The notes: generated from the letters alone by a model not told the origin. A stretch of DNA of 64,000 nt from Apodemus sylvaticus (GCF_947179515.1 NC_067495.1:89587861-89651860), one strand, 5' to 3'; positions 11,366 to 23,519 are shown, counted from the stretch's first letter. Numbers and translations are program-made.

Positions 11366-11397
<32 letters not shown>
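11093..11397. repeat. Polypurine (GAA)n/(GAG)n/(GAGGAA)n tract
   Basis: About 300 bp of almost pure purine, arranged as GAG, GAGGAA hexamer and GAA blocks, with scattered GAT interruptions. All frames stay open (poly-Glu, poly-Lys/Arg, poly-Ser), but this is an effect of composition. Such mirror-symmetric tracts can form triplex DNA. Confidence 0.98.
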
Positions 11398-11884
11398 TTA
11401 ATCAAATAAATGTAAGTCCTTAGAGGGAAAAATCATTTACAGAACCTATTCTCTTCTCTTATTTGCATCTTCTCAAAATAAACCTTGGACATTTCTGCCA
11501 TATATATATACACATATATATATGCCATATTATTTATAATATATTATATGAAATGATTACAGCATAGCATATACACATGCATGGACAACCACTAAAATTA
11601 TTGTCACCCTTAGGAACTTAAATGCAGTTCTTTCTGACATGTCCCATAAATGGCAAAAAATTAAGTTAAAATACAAAGCAAATTGTAGAGATTGCTATAA
11701 CAGCTTGAGAAAATAATACACATGAAAATATTAAGATATGTGTTGGAATAAAATTTTATGATTGATTATTGTAAAAACAAAGCATATTGCTAGATATTAT
11801 GTGGGGGACAAAACCCTTGAGAAAGAAATGAAATTCCTGATAGTTTTGGTTCTATTTAGACTTTCTCACTCATTTCCTGAAAGT
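11398..11884. other. Unassigned; may include 3' UTR of the hemogen-like retrocopy
   Basis: AT-rich with short TA runs near 11500. On the minus strand the part from 11884 to about 11800 continues hemogen-like coding in another frame (see next entry). I see no poly(T) that would mark a retrocopy tail. Confidence 0.4.
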
Positions 11885-12706
11885 CTAATTGTTATCATGC
11901 TGGTGTGTCCCAGTGTCCTGGTCTTCAGATATATCAGTTTCTTGAGTTTCTTCTAGGAAGCAGTCAGAAGGTCCATCACTATTCTGGTGACTTTTATTAT
12001 AAAGGTCTTCAATCCCAGGCATTTCCTGGTAAGCTTCAGGTGAGCATTTCTCATCTCCACATATTTCTTGATGTGTTTCAAGTGAATCTACTTCAGGCTT
12101 AGGTGTTACTTCAGTTACTTTGTAAGAAGCTGTGGGTACAGTGGTTTCTTCGCAAATCTCACGTAAAATGTAATCAGGTTCACCTGGTCCGTGTGGTTCA
12201 GTTATAGGTATGGCTTCCAGAGTGATCAAGATGTCTTCAAGATGAAATGCTTTTGCATGTTTCTCAAAATTGTACTTCTCTGATCCTCGTGATTGTTGGC
12301 ATGTGTTGAGAAGAGAGTCTTCAGGTCCAGTCAAACACTGGTCTGTTTCAGAAAAACAGTTCACTACTGCTGCATCATGGTATCTAGCAGAACTTTCCCC
12401 ATGGGCAGGCGCCACCTGTGTTTCCCTTTCTGCTTGTAATAGAGGCTCAGCATTTGTTTCTGAACTTTGGTGTTTATTTAAACCCTTTTGATTTACATTC
12501 CTTGATCTCCGCCTCTTGGGAATCTTCTGCTCTTCAAGGTGCCACTGTAACATTTCCTTCTCTTGTGCTTCATGCTTTCTTTTTTTGAGTTGTTCTCTAT
12601 TTCGTAAATGCCAAGAGCCAATGACAACTGGCTCATAGGTCTTCTCTGTATCAGTGTCAGTTGTCTGGTAGTGTATCCCATGAGATTGATCCTTCTTAAG
12701 ATCCAT
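11885..12706 (-). pseudogene. HEMGN: Hemogen (HEMGN/EDAG) processed retrocopy, 273-codon open frame
   Basis: The 273-residue frame resembles hemogen, a nuclear regulator of blood-cell development. The N-terminus starts MDLKKDQSH. Residues 28-60 hold the conserved VIGSWHLRNREQLKKRK region, with basic NLS-like clusters at about 41-45 and 64-69. From about 205 there are acidic QE-type repeats (ETHQEICGDEKCSPEAYQE). Hemogen as I recall it is nearer 480-500 residues, so this copy lacks much of the repeat region. Beyond the stop, hemogen-like coding (FQEM, then an EP-rich stretch) resumes in another frame, so the C-terminus is lost by frameshift. There are no introns and no other host exons nearby, which fits a retrocopy. 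I see no poly(A) tail or target duplication. Whether it is expressed is unknown; the long open frame may mean youth or selection. Confidence 0.75.
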
Positions 12707-13460
12707 ATTACCACATTAGCTTCCTGATCTCTGTGAATAAGTCAAGAAGGGAGCTTTCAGACAGTCAGTGGTCTTCCTGCTGTCTCCCTGTCCAAGCAGG
12801 GAGACTTTCTATCACAAAGCCTTTGGTGATGATGCTAAGAATGCTGATGAAATGATGTCATGCTTACCATTCTATGAGCTCATAATGGTAACTAACCCTA
12901 CCAAAATGGTAAATGCACTATCTCAATTACTATTAACTTTAATAGTTTTATGAAGCAAGAAGCAAAAATAGTTTTAAAAATGATGGTGGAAAATATTGTC
13001 TATATCCTTATCTAAGAATCTTTACCCCTAGTATAGTAAATAGTTTGTTAGTACTCAAGGCAATAGTACCAGTCATGTGGTTTGAAAGTCTCCAAATTTC
13101 ACCTGAATCAAAAATTATAACAGAGGTATAAAAATATGATAATAGCAGTTTGAGAAACAGTAGTATCATATCCTTAATAAATGACTTTGGGGGTTTAGAG
13201 TTGACATTATCTTATCATACCTCAGTTTGTGTTGACAACACTTCTTATAGTTTTCCAGGGTGATCTAAGATCCAAAATTGGAATTATGATAGGTTTGGCT
13301 TTAATTATGAAAATCAAGGTAGGTTTCAATGATTTCTAAACAACTCTGACAACTATTGCCTTTTTTTAAAAAATTGTCTATTTCTTTATTGGTAGTTATT
13401 AGTCATGTAAATGTTATACAACTTGATGATAAACTTTACACTTTAGAAAATTTGTAAGAC
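12707..13460. other. Unassigned sequence
   Basis: The first ~60 bp may be 5' UTR of the hemogen-like copy (it continues without a break). The rest is AT-rich with no frame or repeat that I can name. Confidence 0.4.
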
Positions 13461-14012
13461 CTCCAGTTGAAACAGCACCATTTGTTGAAAAGGCTATCTT
13501 TTTTCCCCCTCTGGATGATTGTAGCTCCTTTGTCAAAGATCAAATGACAATAGGTGGGTGGCTTCATTTTATGGGTTTTCAAGTCTATTCCCTTGATCTA
13601 CCTGTCTGTCACTGTACCAATACCATGCAGTTTTTAACATTATTGCTCTGTAGTACTGATTCTTAAGGTCAGGGTTGCTGATTCCCTCAGAAGTTTTTAC
13701 TGTTGAGAATAGTTTTAGCTCTCCTGTTTTTTTTTCTTTTTGTGTGTTTTTCCAGATGCATTTGAGAATTGCTGTTTCTTACTCTATGAAGGATTGTTTA
13801 GGGATTTTGATGGGGATTGCATTGAATCTGTGGATTGATTTTGGTAAGATGGCAATTTTTACTATATTTATCCTGGAAATATGCAAGCATGGAAGATTTT
13901 CCATCTTCTGAGGTCTTCTTGGATTTCTTTCTTAAAAGACTTGAAGTTCCTATTATACAGATCTTTCACTTGTTTAGTTAGAGTCACACCAAGATACTTT
14001 ATATGGTATCAG
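13461..14012 (-). mobile_element. L1 ORF2 fragment (RT to C-terminal side), truncated at both ends
   Basis: Minus-strand ORF2 coding for the region around SLFNKWCW, the TAWYWY-type block and the KDLYDKNF region. It lacks a 3' UTR and tail on the left and stops abruptly at 14012, where retroviral sequence starts. A fragment with neither natural end suggests later deletion or rearrangement. Confidence 0.85.
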
Positions 14013-14440
14013 CATTTTGCCTCCAAGATAAAAATTACAAGGCTCTACAAATGGCTATTAATGCAGATATACAGGAGGTGGAAAAGTCCATCAGAGCCTT
14101 GCAGGATCCCTATCCTCTCTGGCTGAAGTAGTCTTACAGAACAGAAGAGGCCTAGACTTGCAGTTCCTCCAGCAGGGAGGATTCTGTATAGCCTTAGGCG
14201 AGGAATGTTGTTGTTGCCATTTTGACTACTCAGTCAGTGGTGATCAAAAAAATCCCTGGTCTTAGTCAGAAAAAGACTACAAAACAAACAAAAAAATTAG
14301 AAAAGTGTCAGGGTTGGTATGGGTCCCTCTTCAAGTGATCTCCTTGGCTAACCAACCTTGCCTCTGCCCTGACAAATTCTTTATCCTACTTATGTTTGTT
14401 GTTCTCCAGAACCAGTTTGGCAGATTGGCTGCAAACTCAG
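14013..14440 (+). pseudogene. Endogenous retrovirus env TM fragment (gammaretrovirus-like), decayed
   Basis: Plus-strand coding in shifting frames matches the transmembrane subunit of a gammaretrovirus-type envelope. It covers the heptad-repeat segment, the region next to it that holds the conserved immunosuppressive-type block (about 14100-14180), and a CX6CC cysteine cluster (about 14190-14220). A membrane-proximal Trp-rich part follows at about 14300-14360. At least one frameshift (near 14105) and an in-frame stop break it. The surface subunit, gag and pol are absent. It lies flush against L1 on the left. This is a relic with no coding capacity. Confidence 0.7.
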
Positions 14441-14712
14441 GAATGTCACACATAGGTGACATCTGTTGCCAGGGCAGCCCATACCTTCCCAGAATCCTCT
14501 TCCCACACATACCTGCAAACATGTTGCATAACAGCCTTAATAAAAGACAGACTCGAGTTCCCAGGAGGACAAGACAGGAGACCCCAGGTATGGAGATATC
14601 CCAAGTCTAAGACCTCTGGGGATGCAGACCTCCAAGGTGCAGGCTGCAGCCAAAGCCCAGGATCTGGGCAGAGCATCAGTTTGTCTGTGTGCCAGCCAGG
14701 TGTGGGTCTCTT
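14441..14712 (+). mobile_element. LTR-like sequence downstream of env relic
   Basis: This follows the env fragment as a 3' LTR would. It contains TTAATAAAAGACAGACTCGAG at about 14537, which could be a polyadenylation or TATA-type element, then GC-richer sequence. It ends at about 14712, where L1 ORF1 begins. No clear TG...CA ends were found, so the LTR call rests mainly on position. Confidence 0.4.
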
Positions 14713-16390
14713 AAAGAAATACAGGAGAAAATGGATCAAAATTTAGAAGCCCTTACAAGGGAAACACAAAAATCTTTTGAAGAAATCCAGTAGAATATGA
14801 GTCAAAAGATAGAAGCCAATAAGGAGGAAATGCAAAAATCACTTAAAGAAATCCAGGAGAACTTGGGTCAAGAGGCAGAAATCATGAAAGAGGAAAGACA
14901 AAAATCTCCTACAGAATTACAGGAAAACAAATACAAGCAAGTGAAGGAACTGATCAAAACATCCAGGGATTAAAAACAGAAGTAGAAACAACTAAGAAAT
15001 TGCAAAGGGAGAGAACTTTGGAGATAGAAAACCTTGGAAAGAAATCAGGGGCCATAGATGCAAATAACAACAGAATACAAGAGATAGAAGAAAGAATCTC
15101 AGATGCCAACGATACCATAGAAACCATGGAATCAACAGTCAAAGATAATGCAAAATGTAAAAAGCTTGTAATCCAAAACATCCAAGAAATCCAGGACACA
15201 ATGAGAAGGCCAAATGTAAGGATTATAGGCATAGATGAGAGTGAAGATTTACAACTTAAATGGCCAGCAAATATCTTCAACAAAATTATGGAAGAAAACT
15301 TTCCCAACTTAAAGAGAGAGAGGCCCATGAATATACAAGAAGCCTATAGAACTCCAAATAGACTGGACCAGAACAGAAATACCTCCCATCACATAATAAT
15401 CAAAACCCCAAATGTACTAATAAAGAAAGCATTTTAAAGGCAGTAATAGAAAACCCCAAGTGACATATATAGGAAGACCTATCAGAATCACACCAGACTT
15501 CTCACCAGAGACTATGAAAGCCTCTTAGAGTTTGCATGAGATCCTGGGCAGATCTCATGCAAACTCTAAGAGAACACAAATGCCAGCCAAAACTACTATG
15601 CCCAGCAAAATTCTCAATCACCATAGATGGAGAAGCCAAGATATTCCATGACAAAATCAAGTTTACCCAACATCTTTCCACAAACCCAGCCCTACAGAGG
15701 ATAATAGGAGGAAAACACCAATACAAGGAGGTAAACTTCACCCTGGAAAAAGCGAGATAGTAACCTTCTTTCATCAAACCTCACAGAAGATAACCAATCA
15801 AATATAAAAAATAACATCAAAAATGACAGGAAGTAATAATCACTATTCCCTAATATCTCTTAACATCAATGGACTCCATTCCCCAATAAAAAGACATAGA
15901 TTAACAGATTGGATATGTAAACAGGACCCTCCATTTTGCTGCATACAGAAAACACACCTCAGTGTCAAAGACAAACACTACCTTAGAGTAAAAGGCTGGA
16001 AGAAAATTTAACAAGCAAATGGTCTCAGGAAACAAGCTGGAGTAGCCACTGTAATCTCAGATAAAATTGACTTTCAACCTAAAGTTATCAAAAGAGACAC
16101 TGAGGGACACTTCTTGCTGGTCAAAGGAAAAATACATCAAGAAGAACTCTCGATCCTGAACATCTATGTTCCAAATGCAAAGGCACCCTCATTCCAAAAA
16201 GAAACTTTGCTAAAGCTCAAAGCACAAATTGCACCTAACACAATAATTGTGGGTGACTTCAACACCCCACTCTCCCCAGTGACAATCAATCAGGAATACA
16301 GAAACTAAACAGGGAGACAGTGAATCTAATTGAAACTTTGTATCACTTGGATTTAACAGATATATATAGAACGTTTCATCCTAAAAGAAG
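14713..16390 (+). pseudogene. L1 ORF1 (partial) and ORF2 endonuclease start, copy B
   Basis: Starts in the ORF1 coiled coil (SLKEIQEKMDQ-like coding at 14711) without the ORF1 start codon or 5' UTR. It runs through the RRM (15000-15437 frame), the palindrome-disrupted C-terminal domain, the spacer and the ORF2 start at 15823, to the endonuclease end at 16390. There it stops with no 3' UTR or tail. It shares an early TAG (14790 region), the palindrome and a TAA in the endonuclease with copy A. Its single-base indels are fewer than in copy A. Confidence 0.9.
15522..15572. repeat. Perfect inverted repeat, 21-bp arms, 9-bp loop (second copy)
   Basis: Arms 15522-15542 and 15552-15572 with loop CCTGGGCAG are identical to the palindrome at 8338-8388, at the same ORF1 position. 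Confidence 0.97.
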
Positions 16391-17567
16391 TTGTTTTAAT
16401 TTAAAATACACCTGGCTTAGTAATATAGACAGGAACCTTTTAAATATAGACCTTTCATCTTATTTCTGTGACTTTATGCTGCTTTTGAAATTTTTATTGA
16501 AATAACTTATTGGTTTTGATCAGATATTCCCAACTCCAACCATTTTTCTGGCAGAAGCCTAACAGTAACAGTGATTGCAATCATTTTGTGGAAATATCCT
16601 AGATCTATATGACAGTATAACAATCCCTGAAATATTTTATTTATTCATAATTAATTTAATCGTCCTTGGAAGTTGGAATATAAAATAGAAGTTGCCTAAC
16701 CTATTTTAAAATGCAAGCCAGCAGTTCCAAGTGGCAGTTAGATCAGTTCCTCATCATTATACCTGATTAAGAAACATTTACAGGTAAAGAATAGTAGAGG
16801 ATACGCAGTTAGACAGAAGACTTTTACTAATCAGGTCGTGGGACAGAGAAGTAGTTTGTATACCCTTTACTCAACATCATTATATTTTCAGCTTTTCTTA
16901 AGTGTGAAATAAATCTCAACACTCTATTTCATACATTAGGTAACCTCACTCATCATGTAGCTAGACATAAACCATGTGGGTGATGTAATTAATCAAATTG
17001 TTTTTCCTCTGGGAACAGTGAAGTTGTCTTTGCCTACCACAATGAATATGAATCCAAAAGAGAAGCATGTACCAATTAATAGACTGAAGAAAACAGTGAT
17101 ATGTGGCGAAAATCCAAATAGAGGAATATGAAAGTTATATATATATTTGACTGAATACATCCCTGCAATTGGAAATTTGAGCCTAATATTGCCCATTAAG
17201 AATGTGCTCAAAGGCTGTTGCAGCATTCAGAGCCTGCACAGGTTCATGCCAGATGTAGTACTGATTTGGACATGGGGAAGCAGATGTGGCTTCCATTCTT
17301 ATCCCAAAAAGCTATCTAAAAATGAAAAAAAAAATACTAGCCTTTGTCAATGAATCATAACTGAGTATACTTGCACTGAATTATAGGCATCATGCACAAG
17401 CCAGGAGTCTCACTTCTGTGATGGAGAAGTATACAGTACAGAATAATTAGAAGAGCATGTTCACTAGGCCTTTGTCAGAAGTAGTAAAACTCATAAACCC
17501 TTCCCTGACTCTTTATTGTTTTTGTCAGTAAGTTAAGTTTGTCATGCTTAAGTTAATTGTTTCTTCC
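16391..17567. other. Unassigned sequence
   Basis: No repeat recognised. A 77-codon minus frame (16993-17226) is hydrophobic, and the adjoining frame upstream is also open for about 35 codons, but I cannot match either to a family. A broken single-exon relic is possible but unproven. Confidence 0.4.
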
Positions 17568-18062
17568 ATCTTCTTTTTTTTTGTTGGTTTGTTTTTTAAT
17601 GTAATTTTATTGGATATATTCTTAATTTACATTTCAAATGTTATCCCCTATTCTAGTCCCCGCTCCCAGAAAGCCCCTAACCCGTCCTCCCTACCCCTGC
17701 TTCAATGAGGTGTTCTTCCACCCACCTTGCTCCCACCTCCCAGGTCTTCATTCAAGCCTTCATAGGTCCAAGGTCCTCTCCTCCCATTAATGCCTGACAA
17801 GAAAATTCTCTGCTACAAATGTAACTAGAGCCATATGTACCCTTTTGGTGATGTCCTAGTCCCGTGGAGCTATGGGAATCTGGTTGACTGATATTTTTGT
17901 TCTTCTTCTGAGGTTGCAAAACCCTTCATCTCCTTTAGTCCTTTATTTAGTTCCTCCAATAGGGAACCCTCACTCAGTCCAATGTTTGGCTGTGAGCATC
18001 TGTCTCTGTAACTGTCAGGCTCTGGCAGGGGCTCTCAACCAGATGCCTTGCCAAAATCCTAT
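17568..18062 (-). mobile_element. Lx-type L1 3' UTR
   Basis: The plus strand starts with T-rich sequence and a TTTACATTTCAAATGTTATC motif, the reverse of the L1 3' terminus. It continues through the Lx-type blocks CCTTCATAGGTCCAAGG, GCCTGACAAG, CTCCAATAGGGAACCC and GGCTGTGAGCATCTG. It is old and diverged; no ORF2 part remains. Confidence 0.75.
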
Positions 18063-18764
18063 ATAGTAAATTGGTCCAAAGATGGATGTCATGTATGTTC
18101 TGGAATGTTTTGTGTGTGGAAGCAAAGAAATGTTTAACTATCTAATGATGATTAGAATAGAAAAAGTTACAAATCCCTTAACCATCATGCCAAGCAGGGG
18201 ACAGCTATCTCACTTACTTTTCATTGTGTCTTTTAAAAATATTTTGTTTAAGCCATCTGTAATGCAATGAAAGTTTTTTTTTTGTTTCCCAATTCCTTGG
18301 CAAGGCATCTGGTTACTATTTAATTCTTCTTTGGTAAAGACCAGGCAAATGCTATTGGCTAAACATTCAAAGTAATTTTGCCTTTATTTTTAAACTGTTA
18401 TTTGTCTATGAACTGACTTATTGTCCTAGATACGCCAATCACTCTAGTCTTATAGTTCAGGAAACATCTTGGACTTTCACACTGTGATTATGTCGAATCA
18501 AAGTTAAGTTGAGATTTAATGACTGCATCATGAAGGCATAGGCAATGAATAGCCATGTGCCACAGGAGGTCAGTCAAGAAGGAGCTTATCAATAGTTTTC
18601 AAATTGTACTGTGTCATATAAGTCATTTCACATTTATACCAACATGTCTCACAATCAAGAGATTGATTTGAATTCTCTGCCATAGTAAGAAGTCACATTA
18701 GGTCATTAACTCACACAAAAAATAGAGCTGGGATTTTATTCTTTGCTAACTTTTTTCTTTTCTT
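18063..18764. other. Unassigned sequence
   Basis: AT-rich; nothing recognised. Confidence 0.4.
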
Positions 18765-18980
18765 TTATAAATGTATTTTTGCATGTGTGAATCTGTAAAT
18801 ATGTACACCACATAAGTATAGTGTTCATGGAGAACAGAAGAGGACATTGGATCATTCTGAAAATGGAGTTACCAATGGTTGTGACCTAAGAGATGGGTGC
18901 TGAGAACTGAAATGAACCTATTTCCTCTGCAAGCACAGAAAGTGTTATTAGCTTCTTTGCCATCTATCAAGTCCCTACTC
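18765..18980 (-). mobile_element. B2/B3-type SINE
   Basis: Antisense B2/B3 order: GTGTTCATGGAGAACAGAAG, GGACATTGGATCATTC, GGAGTTACCAATGGTTGTGA, GGGTGCTGAGAACTGAA, CCTCTGCAAGCACAGAAAG, then a GCCATCT-type start (tRNA-like head). Confidence 0.8.
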
Positions 18981-19119
18981 TGAAATAATTCTTGATAGCA
19001 ACAGTGACTATTTTTCAGGAACTCACTACATAATAGGCACTATGAATGCACTAATTGGTTTACCTGTATTCTCTGCTTTACTTCAACCATGGTTTATCTG
19101 ATGGTTGTAATATGCTGCA

Positions 19120-19348
19120 CTTTTTAAAAAAAATTTCTATATTCTTTGTTTACATTTCAAATGATTCCCCCTTTCCCAGTTCCCCCCTTCCCATATGTCC
19201 CATAAGCCTTCTTCTCTCCACCCATTCTCCAATCACCTCCCTCCTTTTCCCTGTCCTGGTACTCCCCTACATTGCTAGATCAAGCTTTTACAGGATCAGG
19301 ACCCTCTCCTAACTTCTTCATGGGACTCATTTGTTATGCTAATTGTGC
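19120..19348 (-). mobile_element. 5'-truncated L1 3' UTR with target-site duplication
   Basis: A short antisense L1 3' end of the ATTCTTTGTTTACATTT type. It is flanked by the direct repeat AATATGCTGCA at 19109-19119 and 19349-19359, which delimits the insertion cleanly. Confidence 0.9.
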
Positions 19349-19359
19349 AATATGCTGCA

Positions 19360-22300
19360 TTCTTATGTATAAACAAAACACCCTAGAGTAAGATGTGTTG
19401 TATACAGTATTTTGTGAGAATAAATTTTATTGAATTTTAATGTTTATATATCAAATTATACAGCAGTATAACTGACAAGAATTATATGAATATAATTGAC
19501 GATGACTCCACATTAATATATTAAAATGTTACACAGTGTGGAAATAGAGAGGTTGAATTGTCTAATATTAATTGCCACGGAGAACTGAACCATACAGATC
19601 AGCATTCAAGCACAGAACAGGGCCAACAGATCACAGCAAATTGGCGAAGAAGGAAAGATATCTTAGAAAGAGATAGGACAGAAATTGTTTCCTTACTAAA
19701 GCTGAATCCGTTAATTTCTTAGTGAGGAGGAAGGAACTGTAACTTATTTTAAATTCATGTTTTAAATGTGTTTATTTTAATGCTTTCTAAGTTAGAAGTA
19801 AAATATATGAATGAGTAATAAATTATATGTACCTCACAATATTGTGTGGTTTTTTTCTGCTATAAAAAGAAATCCCAGTTCCTTGTACTAAATTATCACT
19901 TAAAAAGTATTTGAGGAAACAAGAGATATTATGCAAATGGAGTACAGAAAACTGATAATTGTCCTCTGGATTACAACACCCTGAAGATTCTGTTCAGGTA
20001 AACATCTGAACATTGGAAAGTTGCTGGTAGATAGCCTATTTTTCTAGTATGAGCTACATATAACTTTGGCACAGAATTATTCTCTATCTTACATCTTTAG
20101 AGTAAGAAAGAAATCAGTTTTATTCTAAGGTATTTGATCACTTACAAAAGAAATGAGCACTTATTCATCATTAAAAGTATTGTATCAGGTTGTGGTAGTT
20201 ATCAGAGAGGAAAGAAAATTTAAATGCCTTAGTCATAAGCTATTTGCTGATTTTAACAATCAGTATTAGCTGATCTTTTTCTAAAGGATCTCATTTTGCT
20301 TCCACATGTGTTTTTGTATAGGTGATTTTTTGTTAAAGTAAAGTGAAATGAAATCAGAAAGAATGTCCTCATGCTCACTTCTTTTCCTTACTTTAGTACC
20401 AACTGTACAGTGTTTATTATTAAACAGCAGACAAAAATCACACTGATGAGGTGCAGTGCTTTGAGGGAAAGCTGGGAATATATTTCATCATGTTGTTAAA
20501 GGGAAAGCAATCTAATAATCAGTAATGGACAGAGATTGTTCTGGAGGTATGCATTTAAAATGGGCATGTATTGAACTTTATGTGATCCAAAATTCAAACA
20601 ACTTTGGTTTCATTATCACAGGTTGCACAGCACTTTTAGAGCGAGTTTCAGCTTAATTCAGTGTGATCATCATACTATTCATTATGTCAATCACATGTTG
20701 CAACATGCCTATCAAACACAATGAGTTTTACAGCAGTCCATGTTAAATCACCTTTTCTAAGTGCAGTTGTTCCTGAGATTAGTCAGTTCCAGTCACAAGT
20801 AAAGTATGCCATCTGGATATTCGAAAATATTTAAATTTTAGACTGTGGGCTAAAGAGAATATGAATCTCCACATAATGAAGGAGTAACATTTCAAATCTA
20901 ACATGTTTTTCAAAAAAATGGTAAACATGTGAAAATGTTTTATGAAATCAAAGTTATAAGATGGTGGAAAGGATCACCTACTTCCTGAAAGGATGGATTT
21001 TACTATTTATGATAATTGTTGTCCCCTTCATTTACTTTGAATTTACAGAAAGTATACAAAATGTAGTTATAGTTCAAGTTATCTGGAAAGCCATATTACA
21101 AGGCAGATTCTATGTTTTAATCCTGATAATCTGCTTTGTTAGGCCTGAGATCATATGTTTGCATTTTAACACGAACTACATAATTCTAATGGAAGACATC
21201 AACTAAATGCATTACAAGAATCACATTTTAGGGCAGCATCCTCTGACCTCTTAATTAGAAGAATTAGTTGATTTAAGAATAGACTGAAGAGAATATATCT
21301 TCTAGAATCAGAAAGTAGTGAATAAATATTTGCATGAATGGTACCACTTACTCCTTAAGGTAAATCAGGAAAATTCCTGCCTTCTTCTTCATACAAGATT
21401 TTACCATTATGAAGAACTGCACAGAGCTTTTTTCCCCATACATTTGGGACATTTTAGTTCAAGCATGAATAGTAGAGCATGATTAAAAATTATAGACTAG
21501 AACTTTCTGTACTTCATTAGGACCAGTGCTATAAGAAAGAATGTTTCATAATAATGACTTCTTTAAAAATGATCTTTCCCTTTAGCTTCCAGAATACAAA
21601 TCAGTTCACTTATCACTTAATCAGAATAGCTGTCTCCTATATTCATTTTCTTCAGTGTAGTAAAATATTTAATGATGACTCTTATAGAATATGTCTCATG
21701 CAAATAACATGACATTTAAAACATTGTTGCAGAAGATCTTTGTACAACATGTATTCACTCAGATATCTTATGACTATAATGGGAGATAAATATACAATGG
21801 AATGGTAAAGTGGTGTTATCATTTTTCACAGTAAAAACATACTTATCGACCAAGGGGCTGGTGTAATATACCTAGTGATTTGGAAAATGAGATGTTAAGG
21901 AAACTAGTAGAACATAATGGAATATAGAGAGAGAAAGCTTAGATATTTTCAGATAAAAATGATAAAATATATTTTCATCAAAAATAAAAACTACATAAAA
22001 ATAGAAGCACACTTGGCAAGATCAGAGTCTTTAGGTGAGAATATTTCTGAGGGAGAAAGCCAAAGAAAATACAAGGTAGGAGGAATAATAGTAATAATGG
22101 ATCAGTTTCTCTAAACAATTACTAAAAGACTATGTTTTTAGGTAAGGTTAGGTCTTGTGATTACAAAAAATAAAAAAAAGCTCAAAAATTATAGAAACAA
22201 AGCAAGTAATAAGCAATCACATCACAATAAAATTGGCATAATGATAGAGTCTCAAATCTTAAAGAGTCAACAGCAGGGGAAAAGTTAAGGAAATCTTTAT

Positions 22301-23519
22301 GAAGAAGGTTTTGAATGCTGACAAAGAATTTATAAATATGCAGAGTTTGCAGAAGGTTATAAGGCTAGCACTGGTATATACATATATACATCAAACATTT
22401 TAAGAATAGGGTATGGAATAGTCCTAAATTTGGGGAGTGGTAAAGATTAATAACAGGCTACTTTCAAATGATGTGATCATTGGCCTGTGTATTCAGAGAC
22501 TTCAGTATATTATAAAACAGATATATGTTTTTAATATTGTTATCATCATTGCTTATTGCTTCCTATGAACAAATGATAAATCATCTTTCCCCTCTCTTTT
22601 ACAAGCCCCTTCTTTGTTTTTCTTTTTTCTGGGTAGGATAATCTATTAATCTTTGTATCTCCAAGAATTCCTTCATATGAATTGTGGCAGTGTTGTATTT
22701 TTTCTTGTATATTGTTACCTTCTTCTTTCTCATCTTTTAGGCGTGTCTTTTCTTATTTTCATTAGTTGTTTTTCTCCACCTAAATTAGTATTTGTTTAAG
22801 AACTATCAAGGGGTCATACTGTTTCTGAGCATTATGAGAACATCACCCATGGAGAATCATACAGACAGCATCCTCAGATGCATTAATGCAAAAAGAAATA
22901 TCCAGAGCATTATGCATAATTTCACCAACACAGTAAGGAATGTATATAGCTAAGCTTACCTAATAAATAAAAAATATTTGGATAAGTGGAACTTTATCTG
23001 TATAGAACCATCTTTGATTTAAGATATACTTGATCCATTACCTCATACCTGTTCCCCTCCCTTGTGCTCCTTTGTCCTCTGCAATCTAAACTGCTTTCCT
23101 TCTGTTTTTCTATCTTGCCTTATGAAGCTATAAACTTGTCTTCTTACCTTATTCATTTGCTAGCCCTCAAACAATCAAGAAACATTTTAAAAACTTCATA
23201 TAATGTTGAGAAGGACAGATGTTATAATCCTTATTCTGGTATTGCATATGCCTAGAGGAAACAGGAAAGTGCTTAAAATGGTTCCAGCTAATTTCAAAGA
23301 GAAAGGCATAAACTGCTGCCTGAAGCAGAAGGCTGGAGAAGACTGCCGATGTCATCACAAGCAGCTGTTCCCATCCAAAACAGGAGAGTGGGGAAGAACT
23401 CAGTTTCCAGCTGGGGAGCGGAAGTGGAAAGATTCAATACATAATTTTGATTAAAATCTTTCTTCTGAAATTCTCCCACACTTTCCATTTTTACCCTCAA
23501 ATAAGAGTCAGTGTGGTAA
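19360..23519. other. Long unassigned AT-rich stretch
   Basis: 4.2 kb without a convincing gene or nameable repeat. Short frames (20961-21206, 21917-22114, 23203-23454) have random-looking composition. There may be ancient repeats that are not recognisable by eye. Confidence 0.4.

Noticed and set aside
11007..11409. Long open frames encoding poly-Glu, poly-Lys/Arg and poly-Ser
   Set aside because: They are produced by the GAA/GAG repeat, which has no stop codon in any frame. No gene structure surrounds them.
14013..14440. A working envelope gene
   Set aside because: Only part of the TM region is present, with a frameshift and a stop. There is no surface subunit and there are no other viral genes.
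20961..21206. 81-codon hydrophobic frame as a small membrane protein
   Set aside because: Composition is what AT-rich DNA gives by chance, with no supporting context.
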